Shown: positions 1 to 9,874, counted from the first letter of the stretch. The stretch is 64,000 nucleotides of DNA from Aurantimonas coralicida DSM 14790 (GCF_000421645.1 NZ_ATXK01000004.1:124001-188000), one strand, 5' to 3'. Program-made: numbers and translations. The notes: generated from the sequence alone by a model not told the origin.

Positions 1-1
1 G

Positions 2-640
2 TCGCTGGCCTTCCGCGAGGGCGACGGGCTGCAGCTCGCCTTCCACGCCATGACCACCGACAAGCTGCTGTTCCTGTCGACCGGCGGTCGCGCCTTCACC
101 CATGGCGCCGACAAGCTGCCGGGCGGGCGCGGGCAGGGCGAGCCGATCCGGCTGGCCTTCGAGCTCGAGGACGATCAGGACATCGCGCTGGCCTTCGTCG
201 CCGATCCCGAGCGCCGCCGGTTGCTGGTCTCCTCCGACGGCAATGGCTTCGTCGCCAGCGAGGCCGACATGCTGGCCAACACCCGCAAGGGCAAGCAGCT
301 GATGAATGTCGCCGGCAAGACCAAGCTCGCGCTGGCCGCGCCGGTGGGGACAGGCGACCACGTGGCCATCGTCGGCGAGAACCGCAAGCTGCTGGTCTTC
401 CCGCTGGTACAGGTGCCGCAGATGACCCGCGGCAAGGGCGTGCGGCTGCAGCGCTACAAGGATGGCGGCCTGTCGGATGCCCGCGTCTTCGCCATGGCGG
501 ACGGGCTGACCTGGACCGATTCCGCCGGCCGCAGCTTTACCCGCTCGGAGACTGAGCTCCTGGAATGGCGCGGCGACCGCGCCCAGGCCGGCCGGCTGGT
601 GCCGAAGGGCTTCCCCAAGACCAACCGCTTCGACGGCTAG
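2..640 (+). CDS. parC: DNA topoisomerase IV subunit A, C-terminal fragment
   Basis: This is the carboxy-terminal end of the ParC subunit of topoisomerase IV, which decatenates daughter chromosomes with ParE. The gene enters from the left edge, so the catalytic Tyr and winged-helix domain are outside the window. The visible part is beta-pinwheel-type sequence (for example [20 protein letters not shown] near the middle), with blades carrying alternating small and hydrophobic residues. It ends [10 protein letters not shown], as in other alphaproteobacterial ParC proteins. The in-frame ATG at 50 is internal, not a start. Identification rests on the recognisable [16 protein letters not shown] segment; GyrA is the main alternative but its C-terminal repeats differ. 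Confidence 0.85.
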   Translation, partial: SLAFREGDGLQLAFHAMTTDKLLFLSTGGRAFTHGADKLPGGRGQGEPIRLAFELEDDQDIALAFVADPERRRLLVSSDGNGFVASEADMLANTRKGKQLMNVAGKTKLALAAPVGTGDHVAIVGENRKLLVFPLVQVPQMTRGKGVRLQRYKDGGLSDARVFAMADGLTWTDSAGRSFTRSETELLEWRGDRAQAGRLVPKGFPKTNRFDG

Positions 641-693
641 TCACCGGCCTTGCCCGGCATGCGGGCGAGGCGATGCGCGAAGCTCCCCGCGCC

Positions 694-1620
694 TCAGTCG
701 ACGCGGTTCTGCCCGGCAAGGCGCCGCTGACCGCGCACCCGCCGCAACTCGGCGACCGAATGGGCGACCAGCGTCGCGATCACCACCCCGCCGCCCGCCA
801 TCGCCAGATCGACCGGGCGCTCGCCGAAGATCAGCCAGACCCAGACCGGGGCCAGCACGGTTTCGATCAGGAAGGCCATGGAGACGACCGGGGCGGGTAC
901 GAACATCGGCCCGATCGCCAGGCAGATCATGGCGACGGGGATCAGCACGCCGCCATTCAGGATGAGCCAGATGATCGCCTCGGAATGAAGCCCCTCGCCG
1001 GCGACGAAGGGCAGGGCGATGATGGCCGGCAGCAGACCGCCGAGCGCTGCGGTGTAGCGCATGTCGGTGCGCGAGCGCCGTGACAGGGTCAGCGCGAGGG
1101 CTATCAGGAAGGCGGTCGCCAGCGCGGAGAGGTCGCCCGTCCAGTTGCCTGTCTCGAAGCCCGCGCCGATGATCAGGAGCACGCCGAAGAGCGTCGCCGG
1201 GATCGCCAGCACCGTGGCCAGGGGCGGACGCTCGCCGATCAGCCACCAGGACAGGATCGCCGCGAACATCGGGTTGAAGGCGAGGATGAAGACGACATTC
1301 GCCGCGCTGGTGTTGAAGACGGCGAAGACGAAGGTGGTGGCCGCCACCGAGAAGACGGCGACGATCAAAAGGCCGGTCCAGCCGGCGATCAGCTTCTGGC
1401 CGCGCGGATTGCGGATCCGGTCGACCTGCCAGATCAGGAGGACGGCGAGGCCGGTCAGCAGGCCACGGACCGCCAGCACGGTCCAGAAGGCGCTCTCCGA
1501 CATGCGGATCAGCGGAATGTCGAAGGACAGGACCAGACCGCCGATGCCGACGATGGCAAGGCCCTGGCCATAGGACTGGGCCGAAGCGGCGGCTTCGGTC
1601 TGCGACGAAACGGCGGACAT
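694..1620 (-). CDS. DMT-family (EamA) permease
   Basis: A 308-residue integral membrane protein of the drug/metabolite transporter superfamily. It has about ten hydrophobic segments arranged as two repeated EamA halves of five helices each. The second half contains the typical P-V-x-x-x-x-F-L-I-E-T-V-L-x-P-V-W-x-W-x-x-F-G-E-R pattern near residues 255-285. Such proteins export metabolites or drugs; nothing in the sequence fixes the substrate. It starts at an ATG at 1620 and is transcribed convergently to parC, with the two stops about 53 bp apart. The next gene on the same strand starts upstream at 1698. Confidence 0.85.
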   Translation of the reverse strand: MSAVSSQTEAAASAQSYGQGLAIVGIGGLVLSFDIPLIRMSESAFWTVLAVRGLLTGLAVLLIWQVDRIRNPRGQKLIAGWTGLLIVAVFSVAATTFVFAVFNTSAANVVFILAFNPMFAAILSWWLIGERPPLATVLAIPATLFGVLLIIGAGFETGNWTGDLSALATAFLIALALTLSRRSRTDMRYTAALGGLLPAIIALPFVAGEGLHSEAIIWLILNGGVLIPVAMICLAIGPMFVPAPVVSMAFLIETVLAPVWVWLIFGERPVDLAMAGGGVVIATLVAHSVAELRRVRGQRRLAGQNRVD

Positions 1621-1697
1621 GGGAACCTGCGAATGGTAAGTTACCCTGACCGGCTATCGTGCCGGGCGCGGCATGGCAACCGGCGCGACGTCCGGCG

Positions 1698-2447
1698 TCA
1701 GCCCTCGTAGCGTTCCCAGCCCTTGGGCAGCAGGTGTTCCTGCGGGCGGAAGCGGATCTTGTAGTCCATCTTGCGCGAGCCGTTCACCCAGTAGCCGAGA
1801 TAGAGATAGGGCAGGCCGAGCTTCCGGGCGCGCTCGATATGGTCGAGGATCATGAAGGTGCCGAGGCTTCGCTCGCTCTCGTCGGGCTCGAAGAACGAAT
1901 AGACCATCGACACCCCGTCGGCCATGACGTCGCTGAGCGCGACCGCGACGAGTTCGCCGTCGGAATGCGGGCTGAAGGCCGAATCCGCGCCGCGTCGGCG
2001 GTACTGCACCAGCCGCGTATCGACCTGGCTGTCCTCGACCATCATGGCGTAGTCGAGAACGCTCATCTCGGCCATGCCGCCCTCGGCGTGGCGGTGGTCG
2101 AGATAGCGCCGGAACAGCGAATATTGCTCGCTCGACGGTTCGGCCTGGTCCATCCGGCCGATCAGGTCGCGGTTGCGCGTCGCCACACGGCGCATGGAGC
2201 GCGTCGGCTGGAACTCGTCCACCAGGATGCGCACCGACACGCAGGCGCGGCAGCGCTCGCAGGCGGGCCGGTAGGCGATGTTCTGGCTGCGGCGGAAACC
2301 GCCCTGGCTGAGGAGGTCGAGCAGCGAGGGCGCGCGCTCGCCGGTCAGATGGGTGAACACCTTCCGCTCGGACTGCCCCGGCAGATAGGGGCAGGGCGAG
2401 GGCGACGTGAGGAAGAATTGCGGCGTCTGCGGATGATGAACCGTCAA
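1698..2447 (-). CDS. bpt: Aspartate/glutamate leucyltransferase (Ate/Bpt family)
   Basis: A 249-residue aminoacyl-tRNA-protein transferase of the bacterial Bpt/Ate family, which adds an amino acid to N-terminal Asp/Glu (or Arg/Lys in other branches) to create an N-degron for ClpS/ClpAP. Visible hallmarks are [16 protein letters not shown] at residues 18-33, [21 protein letters not shown] around 51-71 with clustered cysteines, and the C-terminal [17 protein letters not shown]. The start is a TTG at 2447, chosen because GGGAGG sits seven bases upstream and no ATG lies nearby. Whether it transfers Leu or Arg cannot be decided from sequence by eye. It lies just downstream of the SLC13 permease on the same strand, 16 bp apart. 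Confidence 0.92.
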   Translation of the reverse strand: MTVHHPQTPQFFLTSPSPCPYLPGQSERKVFTHLTGERAPSLLDLLSQGGFRRSQNIAYRPACERCRACVSVRILVDEFQPTRSMRRVATRNRDLIGRMDQAEPSSEQYSLFRRYLDHRHAEGGMAEMSVLDYAMMVEDSQVDTRLVQYRRRGADSAFSPHSDGELVAVALSDVMADGVSMVYSFFEPDESERSLGTFMILDHIERARKLGLPYLYLGYWVNGSRKMDYKIRFRPQEHLLPKGWERYEG

Positions 2448-2463
2448 GGCCGAGCCTCCCGTC

Positions 2464-4284
2464 TCACAACGAATAATACCATGGGCCCACGATCGAAAAT
2501 GTTAACCACACCAGAATCACGAGGGGAACACCGGCCTTGGCGAAGTCGACGAAACGATAGCGTCCCGGGCCCATGACCATGAGATTCGTCTGGTAGCCGA
2601 TCGGTGTGGCGAAGGATGCGTTGGCGGCGAAGATGACGCAGGCGAGAAAGGCCTGCGGCGGCGCGCCCAGCCGGTTGGCGATGTCGAGCGCGATGGGCGT
2701 GAACAGCACGGCGGTGGCGTTGTTCGACAGGAAGTTCGTCATGATCGCGATGACGAGGAACAGGGCCGAGAGGATGATCGTCGGCGACTGGCCGTCGAGC
2801 GCGGCGACCGTGCCTTCGGCGATCATCGCGGCGCCGCCGGTGCGCTCCAGCGCCGTCGCCGCAGCGATCGCTGCGCCCACCAGCATGAAGATCGAGCGAT
2901 CGACCGAACGCGCCGCCTCGCCGACGGTGAGGCAGCCGGTGGCGACCATCAGCACCGCGCCGGTCACCGCGAGGACATCGATGGGCAAGAGGCCGGTGGC
3001 CGAGCCGGCGATGATGCCGAGGAAGATCGCGACGGCGAGCTTGGCCTTGGTGCTCTGCGGGATCGCCTGGGCGCTGTATTCCAGGAGCAGCAGATCGTGG
3101 TTGCCCTTGAGCGACGAGATCGCCGCCTCGCGGCCGCACAGGAGCAGCGTGTCGCCGGGCTCGAGCCGAATTTCCGACAGCGCCGAGCGGGCCATGCGGC
3201 TCTTGCGCTGCAGGCCGAAGAGGGTGATCCCGAACTGGGTGCGCAGGCCGGAGAACTGCATCGTGCGGCCGGCATAGCGCGAGCCCGGCGCCACCACTGC
3301 CTCGGCCATCACCATGTCGGGCCCGATCTTGCGCTGTTCGGCCGAGTAGCCGGACGGGTCGAGCGTCTTGATGGTCAGATTGCCGGCTGCGAGCGCCTTT
3401 GAGAAGGCCCGGCGCGTTGCCGTGACGATCAGCCGGTCGCCGGGCTGCAGCGAGACCCCGTCGAAGGGCGGCAGGAAGGTCTCGTCGTCGCGCAGGATCA
3501 TTCGCGGCATCAGATCGCCGAGATCGGTGAACAGGCCGGCCCGCGCCGTGCTGCCGACGAAGGCGTGCTCCTCGGTGATGTCGATCTCGCCGAGGAACTG
3601 CTTGCCGCCCGCATCGACGACGCGGCCTTGCGGGCCTTCGCGCGGGGTGAGGATGCGCGGCATCACCTTGATCACGTAGATGCCGCCGACCACCGCGATG
3701 GCGAGGCCCGGAATGGTGAAGTCGAAGAAGTCGAGGGTGATGCCCGAGCGGGCTGCGACGCCTGCCACGAGGAGGTTGGTGGACGAGCCGATCAGCGTCG
3801 TGACGCCGCCGAGGATCGACAGGAAGGACAGGGGCATGAACACCCGCGAGGGCGAGATGCCGCGCTGGGTCGCCAGCATGGTGAGGATGGGGATGAAGAT
3901 CACCACCACCGGCGTGTTGTTCAGGAAGGCCGACAGGACGGCGGCCGTGAGCAGGACCACGGCGATCGCACCGGCGCCGGCCGTGCCGCCGATCCGCGAC
4001 AGCAATTGCGTCGGCTGCGCCATGGCATCGGTTGCGAAGAGGCCCTGGCCGACGATCAGCAGCGCCAGAACGGTGATCAGCGCCGGATTGGCGAAGCCGG
4101 CGAGCAGGTCGCCGCTGGTGACCGCGAAGCCGGCCGCGTCCCGGTAGGGGAACAGGGCGAAGAACAGCAGGAATGCACTGAGAGATGCCGCGGCGACGGC
4201 CTCGATCGGCCAGCGTTCCAGCGAATACCCGATCACACTCACCAGGATGAAAAGGTAAGTGACCCAGACGTGTAGCGAATCCAT
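2464..4284 (-). CDS. SLC13/DASS-family permease with two RCK_C domains
   Basis: A 606-residue divalent-anion:sodium symporter-like membrane protein. N-terminal and C-terminal membrane halves each carry the family's asparagine hairpin motif: [10 protein letters not shown] near residue 120 and [16 protein letters not shown] near 525. Between them lies a cytosolic insert (about residues 210-390) with two TrkA-C/RCK_C-like domains, recognisable from [14 protein letters not shown] and [18 protein letters not shown]13 relatives move sulfate, phosphate or dicarboxylates; those with RCK_C inserts are often annotated as sulfate or citrate permeases, but the substrate is not determined here. It starts with ATG at 4284. 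A longer reading frame on the same strand, in another frame, is a shadow. Confidence 0.88.
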   Translation of the reverse strand: MDSLHVWVTYLFILVSVIGYSLERWPIEAVAAASLSAFLLFFALFPYRDAAGFAVTSGDLLAGFANPALITVLALLIVGQGLFATDAMAQPTQLLSRIGGTAGAGAIAVVLLTAAVLSAFLNNTPVVVIFIPILTMLATQRGISPSRVFMPLSFLSILGGVTTLIGSSTNLLVAGVAARSGITLDFFDFTIPGLAIAVVGGIYVIKVMPRILTPREGPQGRVVDAGGKQFLGEIDITEEHAFVGSTARAGLFTDLGDLMPRMILRDDETFLPPFDGVSLQPGDRLIVTATRRAFSKALAAGNLTIKTLDPSGYSAEQRKIGPDMVMAEAVVAPGSRYAGRTMQFSGLRTQFGITLFGLQRKSRMARSALSEIRLEPGDTLLLCGREAAISSLKGNHDLLLLEYSAQAIPQSTKAKLAVAIFLGIIAGSATGLLPIDVLAVTGAVLMVATGCLTVGEAARSVDRSIFMLVGAAIAAATALERTGGAAMIAEGTVAALDGQSPTIILSALFLVIAIMTNFLSNNATAVLFTPIALDIANRLGAPPQAFLACVIFAANASFATPIGYQTNLMVMGPGRYRFVDFAKAGVPLVILVWLTFSIVGPWYYSL

Positions 4285-4445
4285 AAACCGCCGCGTTCCG
4301 TTGTCCGCCTGACCTTATCCGTGTCGTGGCGGCGAATGGCAACCCGTGGGGTCGATCGAACAGGATCGGCCGAAGCGGAGTTCGGCGCGATCAGCAGCGG
4401 AGAGAGGGCGAACGGCGAGGGCGTCCGGCTGGGAGGCCGCCGGGT

Positions 4446-4919
4446 TCAGCGGTCGCGGACGACCGCGGTTCCCAGCAACAGGTCGTGCAACAGCTGCTTG
4501 CGGCGCGTGAACAGGGCAACCAGCAGGACGAAGGGTGTCAGGACCGAGACGGAGGCCCAGAACAGGACGCCGTGCAGGACCGCCAGCGTCGGGTCGACCC
4601 TTGCGCCATCGAGCCGGGCGACACGCAGGCCGGCCACCCGCATGCCCGGCGTGGCCTGCTTGGCGCCGCCCATGGTGAAGGCGATGTAGACGATGGCGAT
4701 CACCGGCAGGAGGATCGCGTAGAGGCCCCAGGCGAGGCCGAAGGAGACGATGCCGAGGATGAAGACGACGATGGCCGCCGGCACCGACAGAAGCAGCACC
4801 AGCGCGTAATCAACCACGAAGGACATCATCCGCCGGGTGCGCACGCCATCATAGAGCCGCGGCGCGTCGAGATCCGTCGCGCGCGTTTCGGCCGTCCGGG
4901 TCATGGTGTCGTCGTACAC
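4446..4919 (-). CDS. RDD-family membrane protein
   Basis: A small RDD-domain protein of about 157 residues. The family is named for conserved Arg and Asp residues: here R-x-R-R-M-M-S-F-V-V-D-Y in the first helix and LLHDLLLGTAVV at the end. Three to four hydrophobic segments are visible, including AAIVVFILGIVSFGLAWGLY. Function is uncertain; some RDD proteins are Na+(K+)/H+ antiporter-like. I start it at GTG 4919 because AAGGA lies about eight bases upstream; a TTG at 4982 and an ATG at 4904 are alternatives. It lies just downstream of hemB on the same strand, a neighbourhood common in rhizobia. Confidence 0.85.
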   Translation of the reverse strand: MYDDTMTRTAETRATDLDAPRLYDGVRTRRMMSFVVDYALVLLLSVPAAIVVFILGIVSFGLAWGLYAILLPVIAIVYIAFTMGGAKQATPGMRVAGLRVARLDGARVDPTLAVLHGVLFWASVSVLTPFVLLVALFTRRKQLLHDLLLGTAVVRDR

Positions 4920-5024
4920 GGGCTGTCCTTCGTCGCGGTTTGCTGTCGTCCTCCAGATGGTGACGATCACGGCCGCGTGCAACTTCGGTGCAGCAGCGGC
5001 GCCCGTCGCGCGGGACGCTTCCAG

Positions 5025-6059
5025 TCAGCGGCGGGGCATGCGCGCGGCGATGGTCGGCGAGAAGTAGCTGAGGATGCCGGACGCACCGGCCCGCTTGAAC
5101 GCGGTCAGGCTCTCGATCATCGCCCGCTCGCCATCGAGCCAGCCATTGCCGGCCGCCGCCATGATCATCGCGTACTCGCCGGAGGTCTGGTAGGCGAAGG
5201 TCGGAACGCCGAATTCGCGCGACAGGCGCGAGACGATGTCGAGATAGGGCATGCCGGGCTTGACCATGATCATGTCGGCGCCCTCGGCGATGTCCTGCGC
5301 GGCCTCGCGCACGGCCTCGTCGCTGTTGCCGTAGTCCATCTGGTAGGTGCGCTTGTCGCCCTTGAGCATACCGCCGGAGCCGACCGCGTCGCGGAACGGG
5401 CCGTAGAAGGCCGATGCGTATTTCGCCGCATAGGACATGATCAGCGTGTCGCGATGGCCGACCTCGTCGAGCGCCTGGCGGATGCAGGCGACCCGCCCGT
5501 CCATCATGTCGGAGGGGCCGATGATGTCGCAGCCGGCCTCGGCCTGCACGACGGCCTGTCGGCACAGCGCCTCGACGGTCTCGTCGTTGAGGATCCGGTC
5601 GCCCTCCATGATGCCGTCGTGGCCGTGGGAGGTATAGGGATCGAGCGCGACGTCGCAGAGGATGCCGACCTCCGGCACGGCGGCCTTGATCGCCCGGCTT
5701 GCCCGGCAGACGAGATTGCCCTCGTTGAAGGCCTCGCTGCCAAGTTCGTCGCGCTTGTCGGCATCGGTATAGGGAAACAGCGCGACGACCGGGATGCCCA
5801 GATCCCGCGCCCGCCTGGCGGCTTCCACGCAGCCCTCGACCGAGAGGCGGAAGACCTCCGGCATGGAGGGCACCGGTTCCGGCGCGCCGCCGCCTTCGCG
5901 CACGAAGATTGGCCAGATCAGATCGTCGGCGGTCAGGTTGGTCTCGCGCACCAGCCGGCGCGACCAGTCGGACTGGCGCAGCCGCCGCATCCGCAGGCCT
6001 GCCGTCGCCGCATCGATCCGCGTGGTGATCGAAACTCCAGAATCGCCGGTCCGTGTCAT
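5025..6059 (-). CDS. hemB: Porphobilinogen synthase (delta-aminolevulinic acid dehydratase)
   Basis: A 344-residue TIM-barrel enzyme that condenses two 5-aminolevulinate molecules into porphobilinogen in cytosolic heme/tetrapyrrole synthesis. Both Schiff-base lysines are visible in SYAAKYASAFYGPFRDAVGS and IMVKPGMPYLDI. The metal-site stretch reads DVALDPYTSHGHDG: aspartates replace the cysteines of zinc enzymes, so this should be the non-zinc, Mg/K-responsive type usual in alphaproteobacteria. The N-terminal RMRRLRQSDWSRRLVRE is also typical. It starts with ATG at 6059. RDD-family gene follows about 105 bp downstream. Confidence 0.96.
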   Translation of the reverse strand: MTRTGDSGVSITTRIDAATAGLRMRRLRQSDWSRRLVRETNLTADDLIWPIFVREGGGAPEPVPSMPEVFRLSVEGCVEAARRARDLGIPVVALFPYTDADKRDELGSEAFNEGNLVCRASRAIKAAVPEVGILCDVALDPYTSHGHDGIMEGDRILNDETVEALCRQAVVQAEAGCDIIGPSDMMDGRVACIRQALDEVGHRDTLIMSYAAKYASAFYGPFRDAVGSGGMLKGDKRTYQMDYGNSDEAVREAAQDIAEGADMIMVKPGMPYLDIVSRLSREFGVPTFAYQTSGEYAMIMAAAGNGWLDGERAMIESLTAFKRAGASGILSYFSPTIAARMPRR

Positions 6060-6340
6060 GCGGCAGCATCCTATCTGTCTGTCGGGCGCCTCCGTCCCGC
6101 GCCTTTCATGGAGAGGCGAGAACGGCGTCCATCATGCGCGGGGCCGATCGCCGCGCGGTCGGCTTCTGCGTATGCCCTCGGCGCCGCGACTTCAAGATTG
6201 ACGCGCTCTTCGCGTCCACCGTAGGTTCCGGCGCGTCGGGCGCTCGCCCGGCCCGCATGCGGTCATCCGCACGCCATGTCTCCCCGCGCGACCGCATGCA
6301 AGGCGGCAAGGGCGCCGAACGGTCCGGAAGGTGGAGCCTC

Positions 6341-6763
6341 GTGATCAAGGGATTTGCCCAGCGCGCCAAGGCCGAAGCGTTCAATCGCGCGCTGGCGGTC
6401 TGGCTCTACCGGCTGGCGGCCATCGTGATGTTCGTCGCCGGCGTCGGCTACTGGATCCGTCTCGTCGGCATCGACGAGGGGCCGCTCAACCGCTTCGACC
6501 TGATGCCCTTGTGGTGGAAGATCGCCGCGCCGGCGCTGGCGGTGCTCTATCCGGTCGCCGGGATCGGCCTGTGGCTCACGGTCGGCTGGGGCGCTGTCGT
6601 CTGGGTGCTGATCGCCCTGATCGAAGCGGTGATGCATCTCGGCTTTCCGGAACTGTTCGGCCCCAACCTCCTGTGGCTCGGCTTCCATCTGTGGGGGCTC
6701 GGCATGCTGGCGGTGATCCGCGCGGTGGGGCTCTACGAACGGCGGCGCCTGCGCGGCTATTGA
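6341..6763 (+). CDS. DUF6163-like small membrane protein
   Basis: A roughly 140-residue membrane protein with four predicted helices: AVWLYRLAAIVMFVAGVGYW, the WKIAAPALAVLYPVAGIGLW segment, AVVWVLIALIEAVMHLGF, and LLWLGFHLWGLGMLAVIRAV. Its position between hemB and the LdtR-type regulator matches a conserved rhizobial gene of unknown function (DUF6163). The start is a GTG at 6341 with GGAAGGTGGAG just upstream; the same frame is open back to 6053 but that extension has no protein-like character. Family assignment is by recall of context and hydrophobic pattern, so it is moderate. Confidence 0.75.
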   Translation: MIKGFAQRAKAEAFNRALAVWLYRLAAIVMFVAGVGYWIRLVGIDEGPLNRFDLMPLWWKIAAPALAVLYPVAGIGLWLTVGWGAVVWVLIALIEAVMHLGFPELFGPNLLWLGFHLWGLGMLAVIRAVGLYERRRLRGY

Positions 6764-6975
6764 GGTGGCCTCCATACCCCGCCTCCGCGGCCTGCCGGGA
6801 GGCCGAAAGGAATTGTTCAGATCGGGGATAGGTCTTGTTAATCAAGACTTTGAATGCGCAAGTGTAAGGGCGCATTAAGCCTGCGGTTTAAGTCGAATTT
6901 TAGATGCGCTGCCTATGTTGGGTCTCAAGATGGGGTCGATAGAGAACATCCATCAGCTCAACAGCGGAGACTACT

Positions 6976-7485
6976 ATGAACGCTCAGATGAAGGCAGACG
7001 CCGCCCCGCAGGTCGGTCCGAAGGATGAACTGAAGTCGCTCTACCTGGAGACGCTGCAGCTGGTCGAGCGGCTGCACCGCCGCCTGCTGGACGTCATCAA
7101 GGACGAGTTCGACCGCAACAGCCGCACCGACATCAACGCGGTCCAGGCGCTGCTGCTCTTCAACATCGGCGACTCGGTGCTGACCGCCGGCGAGCTGCGC
7201 ACCCGCGGCTTCTATCTCGGCTCCAACGTCTCCTACAATCTGAAGAAGCTGGTCGATCTGGGCTTCATCAACCACCAGAAGTCGCGGGTCGACCGCCGCG
7301 CGGTGAAGGTGTCGCTGACCGACACGGGCCGCGAAGTCGCCGCGATCGTCGCCGAGCTCTATGACCGTCATATCGGCTCGATCGACAAGGTCGGCGGCCT
7401 CGACGAGCAGGAATTCCAGAAGATGAACCGTTCGCTGCAGCGGCTGGACCGCTTCTGGAACGACCAGATCCTGTACCGCCTCTAG
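6976..7485 (+). CDS. ldtR: MarR-family regulator LdtR
   Basis: A 169-residue winged-helix regulator matching LdtR, which in Liberibacter and Sinorhizobium controls an L,D-transpeptidase gene and osmotic stress tolerance. The core reads TDINAVQALLLFNIGDSVLTAGELRTRG followed by the recognition helix and wing LGSNVSYNLKKLVDLGFINH and KSRVDRRAVKVSLTDTG (residues about 50-115). The C-terminal helix (LDEQEFQKMNRSLQRLDRFW) forms the dimer interface in MarR proteins. It starts at ATG 6976 behind GCGGAGA. The 200 bp upstream are AT-rich for this genome, as expected for its promoter. Stop is at 7485 and no operon partner follows. Confidence 0.9.
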   Translation: MNAQMKADAAPQVGPKDELKSLYLETLQLVERLHRRLLDVIKDEFDRNSRTDINAVQALLLFNIGDSVLTAGELRTRGFYLGSNVSYNLKKLVDLGFINHQKSRVDRRAVKVSLTDTGREVAAIVAELYDRHIGSIDKVGGLDEQEFQKMNRSLQRLDRFWNDQILYRL

Positions 7486-8099
7486 ACCCAGTCCTGCAGA
7501 CCTCCGCGCATTTGCCTCGCGACCCTCGGGTCAGCGGGGCCTTTGCCGTTCGGCCACCGCGAGACGAGGTGTTCGGGATCGCGCAGGGCAGGGGATCGCC
7601 GTGTCGGCGACAGCCCGGCGCCCGCGTTCGCAGCCGGTTCCGGAGCCGGGTCGCCGATTCTCTCGTTGTGCGAACCGGTGAAGAGTGGTCAGGATGGGCG
7701 GCAGGAACTCGGATCGTGAGACATGCCGGTGTATCTGGACCGCCTCGGGACCACGCTGGACGCCGCCGCCATGGCGGGCTGCGGTCGGGCGCCCATCCGG
7801 GTTCAGGCAGCGAAGCGTCCGCCACGCGCCGCGCTCTTCCGGCTGTCGCAGATTTCCCCGGATTGTCGATGGCTCCTTGAGCCCGCCCCAGACGCACATC
7901 GCCTGACCGGCGCGCGTCCCATCCGCGTTTTCCGGCATCGCAGGCCCCTCGGCCACGTCCCGAACGCGCTTTTACCGAAGGACAGGCCCGCAGTTTGGTG
8001 CGGCAACATAATCCATTGGCGGGATTGGAAGCTCCCGTTCTCTAATCGGACGCAAGCATAGGGACACGCATCACCACGACAGAGCCAAGGGAGGAAGTC
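7486..8099. other. Intergenic region, 614 bp, no supported gene
   Basis: Open frames here translate to Arg/Pro-rich sequence with no recognisable motif and no convincing ribosome binding site. The last 130 bp are less GC-rich and probably hold the promoter of the methanethiol-oxidase gene; AGGGAGGAAG just before 8100 is that gene's ribosome binding site. Confidence 0.6.
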
Positions 8100-9464
8100 A
8101 TGTCCAAGACCAATGGGAGCTGCTGTGCAGGTCCGGGCTATGCATCGCCGCAGGAGGCGATGAAGGCGCCGCGGGAGACGGTCGTCTACACGATCTGCAT
8201 CTACACCGGGACCGGGATCGAGAAGCCCGACTACCTGGCCACCATCGACGTCGATCCGGACAGTGCGACCTATGGCGAGGTGATCCACCGGACCGAAATG
8301 CCGAATGTCGGGGACGAACTCCACCACATGGGCTGGAACGCCTGCTCGTCCTGCAACACCGACGGCAGCATGGAGCGCAAGTACCTGATCATTCCGGGCG
8401 TGCGCACGACGAATTTCTACATCGTCGACACCGCCACCGATCCGCGCCGGCCGACGCTGTTCAAGACGATCGACGGAAGCGAGATCAAGGCGAAGACGAA
8501 CCTCTCGGCGCCGCACACGGTGCATTGCCTCGGCGCCGACATCATCGTGTCGATGCTCGGCGACGCCGAAGGCAACGGGCCCGGCGGCTTCCTGCATCTG
8601 GACAAGGATTTCAACATCATCGGGCGCTGGGAGGAGGATCTCGGCGCGATGCGGTACAATTACGACTTCTGGTACCAGCCGCGCCACAACATGATGATCT
8701 CGACGGAATGGGCGTCGCCCAACACCTTCATGCCGGGATTCGATCTGGAGGACGTGGCGCGCGGCAAATACGGCCAGCACGTGCATTTCTGGGATTTCGC
8801 GAATCGTAGGGTCGAGCAGAGCATCGATCTGGGCGCGGAGGGCATGATCCCGCTGGAGGCCCGGTTCCACCACAACCCCGACAGCACGCATGGCTTCGTA
8901 GGGGCGGCCCTGGCCTCGAATATCTTCCACTACCACAAGGACAACGGGACGATCGAGATCGAGAAAATCATCGACGTGCCCACCGTGGATGTCGACGGCT
9001 TCCCGGTTCCCATGCCCAGCCTGATCACCGACATCCTGGTGTCGATGGACGACCGCTTCCTCTATTTTTCGAACTGGCTGCATGGCGATCTCCGGCAGTA
9101 CGACGTGTCCGACCCGGCGAACCCGAAGCTGACCGGGCAGGTCTGGATCGGCGGGATGCTGGGCAAGGCGCCGGAGGTGAACGGCCGTACGGTCGACGGC
9201 GCGCCGCAGATGATCCAGCTGTCGCTGGACGGCAAGCGGCTCTACGTGACGACGTCGCTCTTCTCGACCTGGGACAACCAGTTCTACCCGTCGATGAAGG
9301 AGAAGGGCGGGATCATGCTGATCGTGGATTGCGACACCGAAAAGGGCGGCATGACGATCCGCGACGATTTCATCATCGATTTCAACGACGAACCGCATGG
9401 ACCGGCCCGCGCCCACGAAACCCGCTATCCCGGCGGCGACTGCTCGTCGGATATCTGGGTCTGA
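8100..9464 (+). CDS. mtoX: Selenium-binding protein / methanethiol oxidase (SBP56 family)
   Basis: A 454-residue SBP56 beta-propeller enzyme. Family members (bacterial MtoX, human SELENBP1) oxidise methanethiol to formaldehyde, H2S and H2O2. Visible hallmarks include GPGYASPQEAMKAPRE at 12-27, GWNACSSCNTDG around 79-90 with the conserved Cys pair, YDFWYQPRHNMMISTEWASP around 191-210, FLYFSNWLHGDLRQYDVSDP, PQMIQLSLDGKRLYVTTSL, and the end RYPGGDCSSDIWV. Several of these are nearly identical to the animal protein. No signal peptide is seen, so it is probably cytoplasmic, unlike the periplasmic Hyphomicrobium MtoX. It is followed 56 bp downstream by a 2Fe-2S ferredoxin. Full family length and strong RBS support the start. 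Confidence 0.93.
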   Translation: MSKTNGSCCAGPGYASPQEAMKAPRETVVYTICIYTGTGIEKPDYLATIDVDPDSATYGEVIHRTEMPNVGDELHHMGWNACSSCNTDGSMERKYLIIPGVRTTNFYIVDTATDPRRPTLFKTIDGSEIKAKTNLSAPHTVHCLGADIIVSMLGDAEGNGPGGFLHLDKDFNIIGRWEEDLGAMRYNYDFWYQPRHNMMISTEWASPNTFMPGFDLEDVARGKYGQHVHFWDFANRRVEQSIDLGAEGMIPLEARFHHNPDSTHGFVGAALASNIFHYHKDNGTIEIEKIIDVPTVDVDGFPVPMPSLITDILVSMDDRFLYFSNWLHGDLRQYDVSDPANPKLTGQVWIGGMLGKAPEVNGRTVDGAPQMIQLSLDGKRLYVTTSLFSTWDNQFYPSMKEKGGIMLIVDCDTEKGGMTIRDDFIIDFNDEPHGPARAHETRYPGGDCSSDIWV

Positions 9465-9520
9465 CGGGCGGCGGTCATCCGCGTCCGGCTGGACCGGATG
9501 CGGTTTTTGGGAGCGCCGGC

Positions 9521-9874
9521 ATGCGCAGGCACATGGTCACGTTGCGCAACCGCGGCGGGCTGGTCTTTTCGGTGGGCGAGGACGAGCCGATCATCGACGC
9601 CGTCGAGGCGGCCGGCCATGTCCTGCCGATCGGCTGCCGCTATGGCGGCTGCATCACCTGCGCCGCCCGGCTGGTATCCGGCTCTGTCCGCCAGCCGAAT
9701 GGCACGGCGCTCAACCGGCGCCAGTCGGAGGCCGGCTACGTGCTGCTCTGCGTGGCGCGGCCGAAGGAGGATTGTGTCCTCGATGTCGGCGTCGAGAGCC
9801 ATGACCGGCTCTACGTCAATCCGTTCGCCAGCGCCGCGGCGACGGACCAGTTGGCGCGCGCGAAGGGCAGATGA
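9521..9874 (+). CDS. Plant-type [2Fe-2S] ferredoxin
   Basis: A 117-residue ferredoxin with the exact plant-type cluster spacing C-x4-C-x2-C-x29-C: GCRYGGCITCAARL supplies three ligands and YVLLCVARP the fourth. It should act as a low-potential electron carrier in the cytoplasm. I start at ATG 9521 (MRRHMVTLRN), preceded by GGGAGCG; the frame is open further upstream but overlaps the 3' end of the methanethiol-oxidase gene and has no domain. Placement 56 bp behind that gene on the same strand suggests co-transcription and perhaps a redox link, which is inference. Confidence 0.88.
   Translation: MRRHMVTLRNRGGLVFSVGEDEPIIDAVEAAGHVLPIGCRYGGCITCAARLVSGSVRQPNGTALNRRQSEAGYVLLCVARPKEDCVLDVGVESHDRLYVNPFASAAATDQLARAKGR

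Noticed and set aside
2444-4342. Long minus-strand frame overlapping the SLC13 gene in another frame
   Set aside because: The translation is Arg/His-rich low-complexity; the 606-residue frame has clear membrane helices and motifs.
7512-8061. Two overlapping plus-strand frames between ldtR and the methanethiol-oxidase gene
   Set aside because: Arg/Pro-rich translations, no ribosome binding site and no domain; treated as intergenic.
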